Source: JANQPX01 sp965222015 (GTDB lineage: Bacteria > Pseudomonadota > Alphaproteobacteria > Geminicoccales > Geminicoccaceae). From it: 64,000 nt of DNA. The stretch spans positions 186,001 through 250,000 of the forward strand of contig CBDCTL010000022.1 in the NCBI GenBank assembly GCA_965222015.1. The letters run 5' to 3'. The position numbers and the translations under genes are program-made. The notes under the pieces were generated by a model, which was given only the letters and a program-made list of their open reading frames with translations, searched no databases and had not been told where the DNA came from. Shown piece after piece: positions 25,575-34,493 of this stretch (position 1 is the first letter of the stretch; each line of letters starts with the position of its first letter).

Positions 25575-26570
25575 ATGATGGAGAGACGGTTGCTGCTGGC
25601 CATGGCGACGGTGGCGGCGCTGGCGGCGGCCTTGCCCGGGCAGGTGCGGGCGGCGGCCGAAAACATCGGTGCGCTCAGGATCGGCGTTCTCGGCTTCGGC
25701 ACGGTCAACTGGGAACTGGACGTCATCAAGACGCACGGCCTCGACGAGGAGCGCAGCTTCACGCTGCTGGTCGAAGGCTATGCCGGCAATCAGGCCACCA
25801 AGGTCGCGCTCCAGGGCGGCGCGGTCGACGGCATCGTCAGCGACTGGTTCTGGGTGTCGCGGCAGCGCGCGGAGGACGAGAACTACGTCTTCGTTCCCTA
25901 TTCGAGCACGGTCGGCGCGCTGATGGTCCCGCCCGGCTCGGCCATCGGCAGTCTCGAGGACCTGGCCGGCAAGAAGATCGGCGTCGCCGGCGGCGAGCTG
26001 GACAAGAGCTGGCTCCTGATCCAGGCGGTCGCCAAGGAACGTCACGGCATCGATCTCGCGAACGAGGTCGAAGCGATTTTCGGCGCGCCACCGCTTCTGA
26101 ACGAGAAGGTCGAGACCGGCGAGCTGGATGCCGTGCTCAACTACTGGCATTTCTGCGCCCGGCTCGAAGCCAAGGGTTATGAGCGCCTGCTCGGGGTCAA
26201 CGAGGCGATGCGGGAACTCGGCGTCGGCAGCGACGTGCCGCAGCTCGGTTACGTCTTTTCCGAGGACTTCGCCAACGAGAACGCCGATCTGATCGAGGCC
26301 TTCGCCGACGCCTCGCGCGCGGCCAAGGCCCTCTTGCAGACCGACGAGGAGTGGGAGCGAATCCGCGAGCTCACCAAGGCGCCGGACGACGCCACGCTCG
26401 AAGCCCTGAAAACCCGTTTTCAGGAGGGCATTCCGCTGAGCTGGGGCGAGGTCGAGCGCGCGGACGCTGCGCAGCTCTACGACCTTATGGCCAAGCTCGG
26501 CGGCGAGGAGTTGGTGGGCCCGTCGCCCGAGCTGGTGGACGGCACCTTCTGGCCGAACGTCACCTACTAG
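25575..26570 (+). CDS. ABC transporter substrate-binding protein (SsuA/NMT1-like)
   Basis: This 331-residue periplasmic protein has an N-terminal signal peptide (MMERRLLLAMATVAALAAAL, cut after about residue 30 at VRAAA) and a type II binding-protein fold similar to the nitrate/sulfonate/taurine group (LEDLAGKKIGVAGGELDKSW). The ATG at 25575 follows GGGAGGGG. A permease and an ATPase follow in the same direction, forming a complete importer. The ligand is not deducible; sulfonates, thiamine precursors and aromatic acids are all handled by this family. Confidence 0.88.
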   Translation: MMERRLLLAMATVAALAAALPGQVRAAAENIGALRIGVLGFGTVNWELDVIKTHGLDEERSFTLLVEGYAGNQATKVALQGGAVDGIVSDWFWVSRQRAEDENYVFVPYSSTVGALMVPPGSAIGSLEDLAGKKIGVAGGELDKSWLLIQAVAKERHGIDLANEVEAIFGAPPLLNEKVETGELDAVLNYWHFCARLEAKGYERLLGVNEAMRELGVGSDVPQLGYVFSEDFANENADLIEAFADASRAAKALLQTDEEWERIRELTKAPDDATLEALKTRFQEGIPLSWGEVERADAAQLYDLMAKLGGEELVGPSPELVDGTFWPNVTY

Positions 26571-26584
26571 CAGGCCGCGGACGC

Positions 26585-27403
26585 ATGGCGGTCGGTATCG
26601 ACGCCGATGTGAGCGAGCCCGAAGATCGCGCAGCGGCCGGCGAGCGGTCCGCGCTCTGGCAGGGTGTCCTATGGGCGGCTGCCTCGATCATTCTGCTGCT
26701 GCTGGTCTGGCAGATCGCAGCATGGATCGCCGACGATCCGAGACGGCTGCCGGCTCCCTTCCAGGTGTTCCAGCGCATCGTCGAGGAGACGGCCAGGGGC
26801 GATCTCCCTTATCATCTCGGCATCACGCTTCTTCGTGTGATCGCTAGCTTCGTCGTCGCCATGGTAATCGGCACGGCGCTCGGCTTCGCCATGGGCCGAC
26901 TGCCGCTCCTCGATCGGATCGGCCATGCCTGGCTGGTGTTCTTCCTGAACATGCCGGCCCTGGTGACCATCGTGCTCTGCTATATCTGGATCGGCCTGGT
27001 CGAGACCGCGGTGGTGGTGGCGGTGGCGCTCAACAAGATCCCGAACGTCGTGGTCACGGTGCGCGAGGGCGCCCGCGCCCTCGATCCGAGCCTGCTGGAG
27101 ATGGCGAAGAGTTTTCGGATCGGCCGGCGAAAGACGTTCATGCAGGTGATTCTGCCGCAGCTCTACCCCTATATCGCCGCCGCCGCCCGCTCCGGCCTCG
27201 CACTGATCTGGAAGATCGTCCTGGTGACCGAACTGCTCGGGCGATCGAGCGGCGTCGGCTTCAAGATCTTCGAATATTTCGCCAATTTCGACGTCGACAA
27301 GATCCTCGCCTACGCCTTTTCCTTCACCATCGTCATCCTCGTGATCGAATGGACCCTGATGATGCCGCTCGAACGCCATGTCACCCGCTGGCGGCGGCGC
27401 TAG
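26585..27403 (+). CDS. ABC transporter permease (SsuC/TauC-like)
   Basis: This 272-residue inner-membrane permease has about six hydrophobic segments, the SsuC-type LPAPFQVFQRIVE near the first periplasmic loop, and an EAA-like coupling loop (EMAKSFRIGRRKTFMQVILPQ). The ATG at 26585 lies 14 bases after the binding-protein stop; the longer frame to 26351 lies inside that gene and is rejected. It supplies the pore for the SsuA-like binding protein. Confidence 0.9.
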   Translation: MAVGIDADVSEPEDRAAAGERSALWQGVLWAAASIILLLLVWQIAAWIADDPRRLPAPFQVFQRIVEETARGDLPYHLGITLLRVIASFVVAMVIGTALGFAMGRLPLLDRIGHAWLVFFLNMPALVTIVLCYIWIGLVETAVVVAVALNKIPNVVVTVREGARALDPSLLEMAKSFRIGRRKTFMQVILPQLYPYIAAAARSGLALIWKIVLVTELLGRSSGVGFKIFEYFANFDVDKILAYAFSFTIVILVIEWTLMMPLERHVTRWRRR

Positions 27404-27413
27404 CAGCGCAGGC

Positions 27414-28130
27414 ATGACTCACGCGCTGAGAGCTCGCATTACCGAAAAACGTTTTCCCGCGATCGGAAACGCGCCGCCCAAGCTCGTCCTGAAGGACGTC
27501 GCCATCGACGTGCCCGAAAACGGTTTCGTCGCTCTCTTCGGGCCGAGCGGCTGCGGCAAGACCACGCTTTTGAACCTGCTGGCGGGGCTTGATCAGGACT
27601 TCGAAGGCGAGATCGATCGGCGCGAGACGGACCGCATTGCCTATGTCTTTCAGGAGCCGAGGCTGTTGCCCTGGCTCACGGTCGAGGACAATCTGAAGCT
27701 TGTGCTGGACGATAATGCGGACGCCGGCGCACTGATCGACCTCTGGCTCGGCGAGATGGGCTTGTCGGACGTGCGCGACGTGTTCGCCAATCGCCTCTCG
27801 CTCGGCATGGCGAGGCGTGTGGCGCTCGCCCGCGCCTTCGTGGTCAGGCCGCGCGTGCTGCTGATGGATGAACCCTTCGTCTCGCTGGACGAGCCGACCG
27901 CGCAGCGGCTGCAGCATCTCCTGCTGGATACGCTCCAGATGCATCCGGCGGCGGTGGTGTTCGTCACCCACAGCCTGCGCGAGGCGATCACGCTCGCCGA
28001 TCGCATTCTGTTTCTGTCGAAGAGCCCGGCGGGCGTCGACCGCAGCGTCGACGTGCCGCTCAGGCTCGAGGAGAGGCGGGACGAGCAGGCGATAGAGACG
28101 TTTCGGCGGGCATTGATCGGCGACGGCTGA
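27414..28130 (+). CDS. ABC transporter ATPase (SsuB/TauB-like) with atypical signature
   Basis: This 238-residue ATPase has Walker A GPSGCGKTT, Q-loop YVFQEPRLLPW, Walker B VLLMDEP and H-loop VTHSLREA. The signature motif reads LSLGM instead of LSGGM/LSGGQ. The Gly normally contacting the opposite ATP is replaced by Leu, which may slow turnover. The D-loop is SLDEPTA. The start at 27414 begins after the permease stop; an earlier ATG at 27378 would overlap it. It completes the three-gene importer. Confidence 0.88.
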   Translation: MTHALRARITEKRFPAIGNAPPKLVLKDVAIDVPENGFVALFGPSGCGKTTLLNLLAGLDQDFEGEIDRRETDRIAYVFQEPRLLPWLTVEDNLKLVLDDNADAGALIDLWLGEMGLSDVRDVFANRLSLGMARRVALARAFVVRPRVLLMDEPFVSLDEPTAQRLQHLLLDTLQMHPAAVVFVTHSLREAITLADRILFLSKSPAGVDRSVDVPLRLEERRDEQAIETFRRALIGDG

Positions 28131-28140
28131 GGCCGTCCCC

Positions 28141-29043
28141 TTAGCGCGTCGGCGCCTCGGAATTGATTTCGACCAGGTCGAGATCCCGAAGGGCGAGGGC
28201 CAGAACGCGGCGGCCGCTCGGGCAGCAGGCGTCGTCGCCGGGCTCGAAAGCCTGAAGGCTCAGATGGATGACACCGCGATCGACCGCTTCGACCCTGGCG
28301 CCGGTCGTGCCGTTGACATTGCCGCCGACCGAGCGGGTGGCGCTCAGCCGGTAGGTCTCGCCGTCGAACAGATAGACGGCCAGAAACTGACGATGGGCGG
28401 GCTGCGGCGAAATGTAAGTGTAGATCACGAGCGCGTCGTCAAGGTCGTCGTCGTTGACATCGCCGTGGCCCGCAAGCTGCGCTTCGAGGGCGCCGTCCAG
28501 GGTGGTGTCGAGCCGTGCGAGATCCTGTTCGATCATCGCTGCAAGATCAGTTGGCGGATCGGGCAGATCGGGATTGTCGACGAGCCGTGCCGGCGGGTCC
28601 AGATCCTCGGACGGCGGGGGTCCTTCGATGGTCGCGAGCGGCTCCGGCTCCGTCGTCCCGCTCGGCTCATCGCCCGTACCATCAGGTTCGCGAAGCGCCG
28701 CCTCCGACAGGTTCTCCGGCGAGGTGGCGTCCTCTGGATCTTCGGAGGTGCAGGTCCAGCCTTCGTCGGTCAGCCGATCGACGATCTCCCTGGCCTGAGC
28801 CTCGCAGGTCCCAAGATCGCGAATACCGCGCCAGGACACGATGCCGACCGTGTCGCTTTCGGCTTCGGGGCGGTAGATCACGCGGCAGGGCAGGCTGTCC
28901 TGATCGTCGGCAAAACGGATCTCGATGCGTCTGACGTCGTCGCCGCTGGTGCAGCGTCGGTCAAGAGGAGACTGCGCCTGTGATGGTGATGCCGCCGCCA
29001 GCAGGAGGAGGCCAGCGACTGCGGAGCCGGTGGACCGGTTCAT
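28141..29043 (-). CDS. Secreted protein of unknown function, paralogue 2
   Basis: I do not recognise a named family for this 300-residue protein. It has a signal peptide (residues about 1-24, ending SPSQAQ), an N-terminal Cys-rich domain (CTSGDDVRRIEI, LPCRVIY, GTCEAQA, EGWTC), an acidic Pro/Glu-rich linker, and a C-terminal domain with a DxNxDxxxDD calcium-loop-like stretch (GDVNDDDLDDA) before FLAVYLFDGETYRLSAT. The same plan occurs in the next gene upstream, 76 bases away. The start at 29043 is chosen for the signal peptide. It convergently meets the ABC ATPase gene. Likely a periplasmic or cell-surface protein. Confidence 0.75.
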   Translation of the reverse strand: MNRSTGSAVAGLLLLAAASPSQAQSPLDRRCTSGDDVRRIEIRFADDQDSLPCRVIYRPEAESDTVGIVSWRGIRDLGTCEAQAREIVDRLTDEGWTCTSEDPEDATSPENLSEAALREPDGTGDEPSGTTEPEPLATIEGPPPSEDLDPPARLVDNPDLPDPPTDLAAMIEQDLARLDTTLDGALEAQLAGHGDVNDDDLDDALVIYTYISPQPAHRQFLAVYLFDGETYRLSATRSVGGNVNGTTGARVEAVDRGVIHLSLQAFEPGDDACCPSGRRVLALALRDLDLVEINSEAPTR

Positions 29044-29119
29044 CCCGCCGCTCCCGTCAGGTCGCCTCTCGGGCATGGAACGGGCATCACGCTTTCGAAA
29101 AGGCGGGGAAGGCTGGCAA

Positions 29120-30067
29120 CTATTCGATCTCGACCAGCTGGCCATCCCTCAGAACCATGGCAGCCCGCCGGTCTTCGGCTTGTGACGTGTCGTTGAGCAC
29201 GAGCCTGAGCTGGATCGAGCCGTCGACGATGTCCTCCACCTCGACCTGGCGCACTGCAAGATCCGTGCCCCCCACAGGCTTGGTCGCCGCCAGGTGATAG
29301 CTTTCGCCGTTGAACAGATAGGCGGCCACGAACTGGGTGAAATCGGCCGTGCTCGATTCGTAATTGAAGAACACCACCGCGTCGTCGATGCCGTCGGCGT
29401 TGAGATCGCCGAAATCCCCGATCTTCGCCTCGAAATCGCCGTCGACGGTTTGATTGAGACTGGTCAGATTGGCCTGGATGACACTCTCGAGCTGATCGGT
29501 CGGCACCGCGGCCGACGACGTCGCCGGTGCCAGCGCCGCCGATTGCAGGTTGTCGCCGGTGGTCGTGGCGGCGGGGGCGGGCAGGTTCGCGGCCGGCGCT
29601 GCAGGCTGCGGGCTGGTCGACGCATCAAGGTCGTTTGCGGGCGTCGGCGCTGCGGCCGGTTCGATGGCGGAGAGCGCATTCGAGCTGTCGGCAGCAGGCG
29701 ATGCCGGTACCTGTGCCCTGGGCTCGATGGTCGCCGGAGCAGCCGCTGGTGCCGCAGCCTGGCCGCCCGTGTCGCAGCGCCAGCCCGCACCCGCAAGCTT
29801 GTCGACCAGGCCCGCCGCTTTCTGGTCGCAGAACGCCGCATCGCTCCTGGCGTTCCAAAGCACGCGCCGGACGCCGGGCGCTTCCGTGTCCTTCCAGTAG
29901 ACCACCTCGCAGGGCAGCCCGGTGGCGAGATCGCCGACGTCGATGATCACGCGTCGGACGAGCTGGCCGCTCGTGCAGGTGAACTGACTTTTCTCGGCAG
30001 CGTGGGCCGCCGTCGCCGAGAGGATGAGGATCGAGATCGCAGCCGAATAACGGTTCCGTCCGGGCAT
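29120..30067 (-). CDS. Secreted protein of unknown function, paralogue 1
   Basis: This 315-residue protein has the same plan as its downstream neighbour. It has a signal peptide ending AAHAA (about residue 24), an N-terminal four-Cys domain (CTSGQLVRRV, LPCEVVYW, FCDQKA, GWRC), an Ala/Pro-rich linker (about 100-190), and a C-terminal domain with a calcium-loop-like DLNADGIDDA before FVAAYLFNGESYHLAAT. The tandem arrangement and conserved Cys spacing point to local duplication. The ATG at 30067 is chosen for the signal peptide; an earlier ATG at 30163 adds a non-secretory leader. Function unknown. Confidence 0.75.
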   Translation of the reverse strand: MPGRNRYSAAISILILSATAAHAAEKSQFTCTSGQLVRRVIIDVGDLATGLPCEVVYWKDTEAPGVRRVLWNARSDAAFCDQKAAGLVDKLAGAGWRCDTGGQAAAPAAAPATIEPRAQVPASPAADSSNALSAIEPAAAPTPANDLDASTSPQPAAPAANLPAPAATTTGDNLQSAALAPATSSAAVPTDQLESVIQANLTSLNQTVDGDFEAKIGDFGDLNADGIDDAVVFFNYESSTADFTQFVAAYLFNGESYHLAATKPVGGTDLAVRQVEVEDIVDGSIQLRLVLNDTSQAEDRRAAMVLRDGQLVEIE

Positions 30068-30286
30068 CTGCCATGTCGCTCCGCTCAAGACCAGGGATAT
30101 CGCCGTCGTGAATGACGCTCGATAAGCAGGTCGGACACCGATTTGAGCCGGAAAATGGCACATCAGATCGCGTTGGGCAACTCCCGAAGGCGCCCGAACC
30201 CGAGGTCGGAACGGATGACGGGCGCTCTTCCGGGGGAACGCCGGACACGGGCTTGGAACAGGCGTCGCCCTTGCCTGGGCTGTGCG

Positions 30287-30317
30287 CGCCCGCCTTCACC
30301 TTTTGCGAAAGCGGGCG
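30287..30317 (-). terminator. Possible terminator hairpin after the 30351-30866 gene
   Basis: CGCCCGC (30287-30293) pairs with GCGGGCG (30311-30317) around a short loop, about 34 bases past the stop of the minus-strand gene. No T-run follows, so intrinsic termination is uncertain. Confidence 0.3.
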
Positions 30318-30350
30318 TCCGAAGGTCCGACGGGGATCGTCCGGCCGACG

Positions 30351-30866
30351 TCAGCTGGCATCCTGATGCGAGGGCCTGAGCAGATCGTTCAGATCCTCGT
30401 GCACGCGCTCGATCAGGAAGAGCAGACGCGCTTCGCCGTGATCGTAGAAGACGTCGTCGGGGTCGGTGACGAAGATCTCGCGAAAGCGCGTCATGACCAG
30501 ATCCATGACGGTCGCGACTTCCTCCAGCGAGCCCGATCGGGTCTTGATCAGCATGTTCTCCAGCTCTTCGATCTGCTGATCGATGCCGTTCAGTTCCTGC
30601 TCGATGTCGTCGAGACCGGACTCCGCTTCGACCGATGTCATGTCGTCGACCAGGCCCCGGACCTCGGTGTTGGTCATGCCGATCAGCCGCAGCGGCTCCA
30701 CGGCCCAGTCCGGCAGTTGCGTGCGCAGATGCTCCTGGCGCGACACGAGGCCCTGACGACGCGCCTGCAGGTCGCGAATGCGTTTGGTCAGGAGGAGGGC
30801 ATTGGTGAGTACGCGGATGTTGTCTTGAGCGACGACTTGCTGTGTCTGACGTTCGGCAATGTTCAT
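30351..30866 (-). CDS. Helical protein of unknown function
   Basis: This 171-residue, mostly helical, charged protein has no signal peptide or membrane segment. Residues about 30-125 look like two coiled-coil helices (ALLLTKRIRDLQARRQGLV and EQELNGIDQQIEELENML). The C-terminal part is rich in Phe/Asp. The ATG at 30866 is preceded by GGGAGGACTT at good spacing, so expression is likely. It stands alone, with 283 bases downstream and a long AT-rich region upstream. I do not recognise a family. A structural or adaptor role is only a guess. Confidence 0.7.
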   Translation of the reverse strand: MNIAERQTQQVVAQDNIRVLTNALLLTKRIRDLQARRQGLVSRQEHLRTQLPDWAVEPLRLIGMTNTEVRGLVDDMTSVEAESGLDDIEQELNGIDQQIEELENMLIKTRSGSLEEVATVMDLVMTRFREIFVTDPDDVFYDHGEARLLFLIERVHEDLNDLLRPSHQDAS

Positions 30867-31034
30867 TCTAAGTCCTCCCAAATCAAGTCTAAAGCGCGGT
30901 GAAAACAAAAAGGGGTGGTCTTTCTCCTGGGCCACGGATCACCTTCGGTCGTCATTTCTATTTTCCGCCGCATCTGCTCTTGAGCCAATGTTTCGATCAA
31001 CCGTGACGACAACATGATCGGTGGTGGTGTCTCT

Positions 31035-31063
31035 TAATCATTCCTATCAGTATGACTTGTCAA
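31035..31063 (-). promoter_or_regulatory. Candidate sigma-70-type promoter
   Basis: On the minus strand a perfect TTGACA (31063-31058) is followed after 17 bases by TGATTA (31040-31035), a poor -10 match. It faces the helical-protein gene starting at 30866 and lies in the AT-rich island. Only the -35 is convincing. Confidence 0.3.
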
Positions 31064-31315
31064 GCGCCTTTTTTTCTGCATTTTTATTTACCATTCATTT
31101 ACTAAAAGTTCCAAAAAATTTGATCGAATTCGGGTTTTACGCAGCCGGATCGTTTTTTTAACAGTGAGAATGGGTTAGTTCCGCTTCTGCGACGCTCGGT
31201 GGAAAAGCTCCGTCGCCGGGTAGGCGATCTCTGACGAAACGAAAATCGTTTTTGGTGATATCGGATGGGCGGTGCGACTTGGCCGATGATCGCGTCGTGC
31301 GCGAGGCTCGCCGCC

Positions 31316-31360
31316 AGCACTCCTTCTGGACCGGCCCAGCACCTCCTTCTGGACCGGCGA
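31316..31360 (+). repeat. Tandem 22-23 base direct repeat
   Basis: AGCAC(C)TCCTTCTGGACCGGC occurs twice head to tail (31316-31337 and 31338-31360), and a third AGCACC begins at 31361. It lies about 90 bases upstream of the DUF502 start. It may be a replication-slippage duplication or paired binding sites. Confidence 0.6.
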
Positions 31361-31449
31361 AGCACCGCGGCTTATGGTGCTGCAAGCATGTTGAGAAGCC
31401 GATCCCTCGGTCGGGCGACCGCCGTCAGGGCTTTGATGTGAGGTGAGGC

Positions 31450-32256
31450 GTGGCGCCTAGATACGATCGCAATGACGGACCCGGAGGATTTGCCGAACCT
31501 GAAAGGACCTTCACCGTCACCGAGCCCCCTGGACCGCCCAGTCTCCTGTCCAGGCTCAGAAACTACTTTCTGACCGGCGTCATCGTCACGGCTCCGATCG
31601 CCATCACCATCTTTCTGGTCTGGCAGTTCATCACCTTTCTGGACTCCTACGTGGGCCGCCTGGTACCGGCCCCTTACAATCCGGAGAACTATCTGCCGTT
31701 CGGTCTGCCCGGCATCGGCCTCCTGATCATGCTCGCCTTTCTGACGCTGATCGGCTTCGTCACTGCCGGCTTCGCAGGCCGGACCCTGGTCAGAACCGGC
31801 GAACGCCTGCTGTCTCGGATGCCGATCGTGCGCAGTGTCTACGGCACGCTGAAGCAGATCTTCGAGACGGTCTTGAACCAGTCCTCGCGTTCCTTTCGCG
31901 AGGTGGTGCTGGTGGAGTATCCGAGGCGCGGCATCGGCGCGATCGGCTTCGTCACCGGCCCCACCCGGGGCGAGGTCCAGGAGCGGACCGACGAGGATCT
32001 GGTCAACATCTTCCTGCCGACCACCCCCAATCCCACATCCGGTTTCTTGCTGTTCGTCCCGAGAAAGGATCTCATTCACCTGGACATGACCGTGGAGGAG
32101 GGTATCAAGCTGGTGATCTCGGGCGGCATCGTGACGCCGAAGAAGGAAGACGAGGACGCGCCGCCGCGGGTGCGCTCATCGACGCCGGCCCAGGCCCGCC
32201 TGCGCCCGGAGCCGGAAAGCCAGCCCGCCGCGCGAAAATCCGTCACGCCCGGCTGA
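31450..32256 (+). CDS. DUF502-family membrane protein
   Basis: This 268-residue protein of the DUF502 family has two N-terminal membrane segments (about residues 37-62 and 85-112). The family blocks are LLSRMPIVRSVYGTLKQI, FREVVLVEYPRRG, and a soluble C-terminal half with VFLPTTPNP-like and MTVEEGIKLVISGG sequences. The tail is Pro/Ala-rich and disordered. The start is GTG at 31450. It sits convergent with recG, as is common in alphaproteobacteria. The biochemical role of the family is not established. Confidence 0.88.
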   Translation: MAPRYDRNDGPGGFAEPERTFTVTEPPGPPSLLSRLRNYFLTGVIVTAPIAITIFLVWQFITFLDSYVGRLVPAPYNPENYLPFGLPGIGLLIMLAFLTLIGFVTAGFAGRTLVRTGERLLSRMPIVRSVYGTLKQIFETVLNQSSRSFREVVLVEYPRRGIGAIGFVTGPTRGEVQERTDEDLVNIFLPTTPNPTSGFLLFVPRKDLIHLDMTVEEGIKLVISGGIVTPKKEDEDAPPRVRSSTPAQARLRPEPESQPAARKSVTPG

Positions 32257-32284
32257 TCTGCCGGGCAGCGCCTTCGATCTGCGG

Positions 32285-34471
32285 TCAGCCGGAGCGGAGA
32301 TAGGCTTTCGCCGCAGCCTCGTCGAACCAGCGAAGGAGCAGGCGAAGCGCTCGGCCGCGCGGGCTCTCGAGTTTCGGATCACGCGACAGCACGAGCCTGG
32401 CGTCGTCGCGCGCGGCGGCGAGCAGGTCGGCATGGTCCGCGAGATCGGCGAGGCGGAAGGAGGGTGCTCCGCTCTGCCGGGTGCCCAGTACCTCGCCAGG
32501 TCCGCGCAGCCTGAGATCCTCCTCGGCGATGAAGAAACCATCCTCGCTCCTGCGCATGACCTCGAGCCTCTGTCGCGCGAGCGAGCCAAGCGGTTCGGCG
32601 AAGAGGAGGAGGCAGCTCGACGGCCGCTCACCGCGCCCGACCCGCCCCCTCAGCTGATGCAGCTGAGCGAGGCCGAAGCGTTCGGCATGTTCGATGACGA
32701 TCACGGTCGCTTCGGGCACGTCGACGCCGACCTCGATCACGGTCGTCGCCACCAGGAGGCGGGTCCGGCCCGAAGCGAATGCCTGCATGGCCGCGTCCTT
32801 TTCGGCAGGCGCCAGCTGGCCGTGGACGAGGCCGACCCTGTCGCCGAAACGGGCCCTGAGTTCTGAAAATCGATCCTCCGCAGCGGTGAGGTCGAGTTCC
32901 TCGGAGGCGCTGACCAGCGGGCAGATCCAATAGATCCGCTCATCCTGCGCCAGTGCGCGCTCGAGGGCCGCGACCACGCGATCCAGCTCGCTTTTCGGCA
33001 AAGCTCGGCTTCGGATCGGCTTGCGGCCGACCGGCTTTTGCCGGAGTTCGGAAAGGCCGATGTCGCCGTAGAAGGCGAGAACCAGGGATCGCGGGATCGG
33101 CGTCGCGGTCATCACCAGCATATCGGCGTCCGGGCCTTTCTCGGCGAGAGCGATGCGCTGATCTACGCCGAAGCGATGCTGTTCGTCGACCACCGCAAGC
33201 CCGAGGTCGCGAAAGACGACGTCGTCCTGAAAGAGCGCATGGGTGCCGACCACCGCCTGCAGCTCGCCACTTCGAAGGCGCTCCAGCAGCTGCCGACGAG
33301 CCCTTCCGGTCTCCCGGCCGGTCAGGAGGGCAAGCGAGACGCCGGCCGGGCGGAGCAGCGCATCGAGCGCGTCGGCATGCTGGCGCACCAGCACGTCGGT
33401 CGGCGCCATCAGAGCCGCCTGCGCGCCGGACTCGATCACCTGCAGCATGGCCAGCGCCGCCACCACGGTCTTGCCACTGCCGACATCGCCCTGCAGCAAC
33501 CGCAGCATTTTATTTGGGGAGGTGAGGTCCTCGCCGATCTCGATGGCCGCCTGCTCCTGCCCTGCCGTGAGCTGGAAGGGCAGCGCTTCGAGCATCGGGC
33601 GGCGAAGCGTGCGATCGCCCGGTCGCGCGACGCCCTCCCGATCATTGCGCCGGTTTCGCGACAGAAAAAGGGCGAGCTGGGTTGCGAGCAGTTCGTCAAA
33701 AGCGAGACGTGCCCGCGCCCTGGCGCCGGCATCGGCGTCTGCCGAAGGTTCCGGGCGATGGATTTGCCGGAGCGCCTCCGGCAGCGTGGGCCAGGCTTTG
33801 CGTTCGATCCAGCTCGGATCCTGCCACTCGGGAAGACCCGCGGCCGCATCGAGGAGATCGTCGAGCGCGGCCTGGATGCGGGCCCCGAGAACGCGCTGGG
33901 AGAGGCCCTGGGTGAGCGGATAGACGGGGCGGAGCCAGCGGCTGCCCGCGACCGCGTCCGACGCCGTGACCACGTCCGGGTGGACGATCTGCCAGATCGG
34001 CTTCTTGCCCTTGCCGTAGCGACCGACCCTGCCGCTCACCACCTTTCGCGCGCCGATCGGGAACTGATCCTGGAGATAGCCCTTTCGCCCCTGAAAGAAG
34101 ACCAGCTGCAGCGGCGCGTCGCCGAGAAGGCACGCGATCCGATAGGGCTGGCGGCGCTGGTAGGGCGGGTGGTGGGCGAGGATGGCGACGTCGAGCGTGG
34201 CGCGCTCACCCTCGACCAGCGCTGAGGCATCGTCCTGAAGATCGTGATCGATCAGGCCGTGGGGAAGATGCAGCAGCAGATCGAGGCGGCGCGCCGGCTT
34301 CCCGGGGCGCGCGCCGAGTAGCGTGGCGAGGGCGTCCGCGATCCTGGGGCCGACGCCCTTGACCGTGGTGACCGGTCCGAAGAGCGCGTTCCAGGCCCGG
34401 CGTCGATCGTTGTCGGTCCTGCTTTCCGCCCTTTCGCCCTTTGAAATCCCGGCTTCCTTCGCTACATCCAT
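32285..34471 (-). CDS. recG: ATP-dependent DNA helicase RecG
   Basis: This 728-residue branch-migration helicase remodels stalled forks. It has an N-terminal wedge/OB domain, Walker A GDVGSGKT, the DEQH box (VVDEQHRFGV), motif III TATPIPRSL and motif VI QLRGRVGRG, followed by the RecG C-terminal domain. Length is normal (about 690-730). The start at 34471 is divergent from sdhE with only 22 bases to the first possible sdhE ATG, so promoters must overlap coding sequence unless sdhE starts later. Confidence 0.95.
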   Translation of the reverse strand: MDVAKEAGISKGERAESRTDNDRRRAWNALFGPVTTVKGVGPRIADALATLLGARPGKPARRLDLLLHLPHGLIDHDLQDDASALVEGERATLDVAILAHHPPYQRRQPYRIACLLGDAPLQLVFFQGRKGYLQDQFPIGARKVVSGRVGRYGKGKKPIWQIVHPDVVTASDAVAGSRWLRPVYPLTQGLSQRVLGARIQAALDDLLDAAAGLPEWQDPSWIERKAWPTLPEALRQIHRPEPSADADAGARARARLAFDELLATQLALFLSRNRRNDREGVARPGDRTLRRPMLEALPFQLTAGQEQAAIEIGEDLTSPNKMLRLLQGDVGSGKTVVAALAMLQVIESGAQAALMAPTDVLVRQHADALDALLRPAGVSLALLTGRETGRARRQLLERLRSGELQAVVGTHALFQDDVVFRDLGLAVVDEQHRFGVDQRIALAEKGPDADMLVMTATPIPRSLVLAFYGDIGLSELRQKPVGRKPIRSRALPKSELDRVVAALERALAQDERIYWICPLVSASEELDLTAAEDRFSELRARFGDRVGLVHGQLAPAEKDAAMQAFASGRTRLLVATTVIEVGVDVPEATVIVIEHAERFGLAQLHQLRGRVGRGERPSSCLLLFAEPLGSLARQRLEVMRRSEDGFFIAEEDLRLRGPGEVLGTRQSGAPSFRLADLADHADLLAAARDDARLVLSRDPKLESPRGRALRLLLRWFDEAAAKAYLRSG

Positions 34472-34493
34472 CTTATCGACTTAACCCGGCATC

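Larger units (their letters stand above)
30867..31449. other. AT-rich intergenic island with a short tandem repeat
   Basis: These 583 bases hold no credible gene. About 30950-31140 is markedly AT-rich against the surrounding sequence and is probably the control region of the helical-protein gene. A tandem pair of roughly 22-base repeats follows at 31316-31360, then the leader of the DUF502 gene. Confidence 0.6.

Noticed and set aside
31316..31366. Degenerate CRISPR remnant
   Set aside because: The units are directly adjacent with no spacer, only two are complete, and no cas gene is present.
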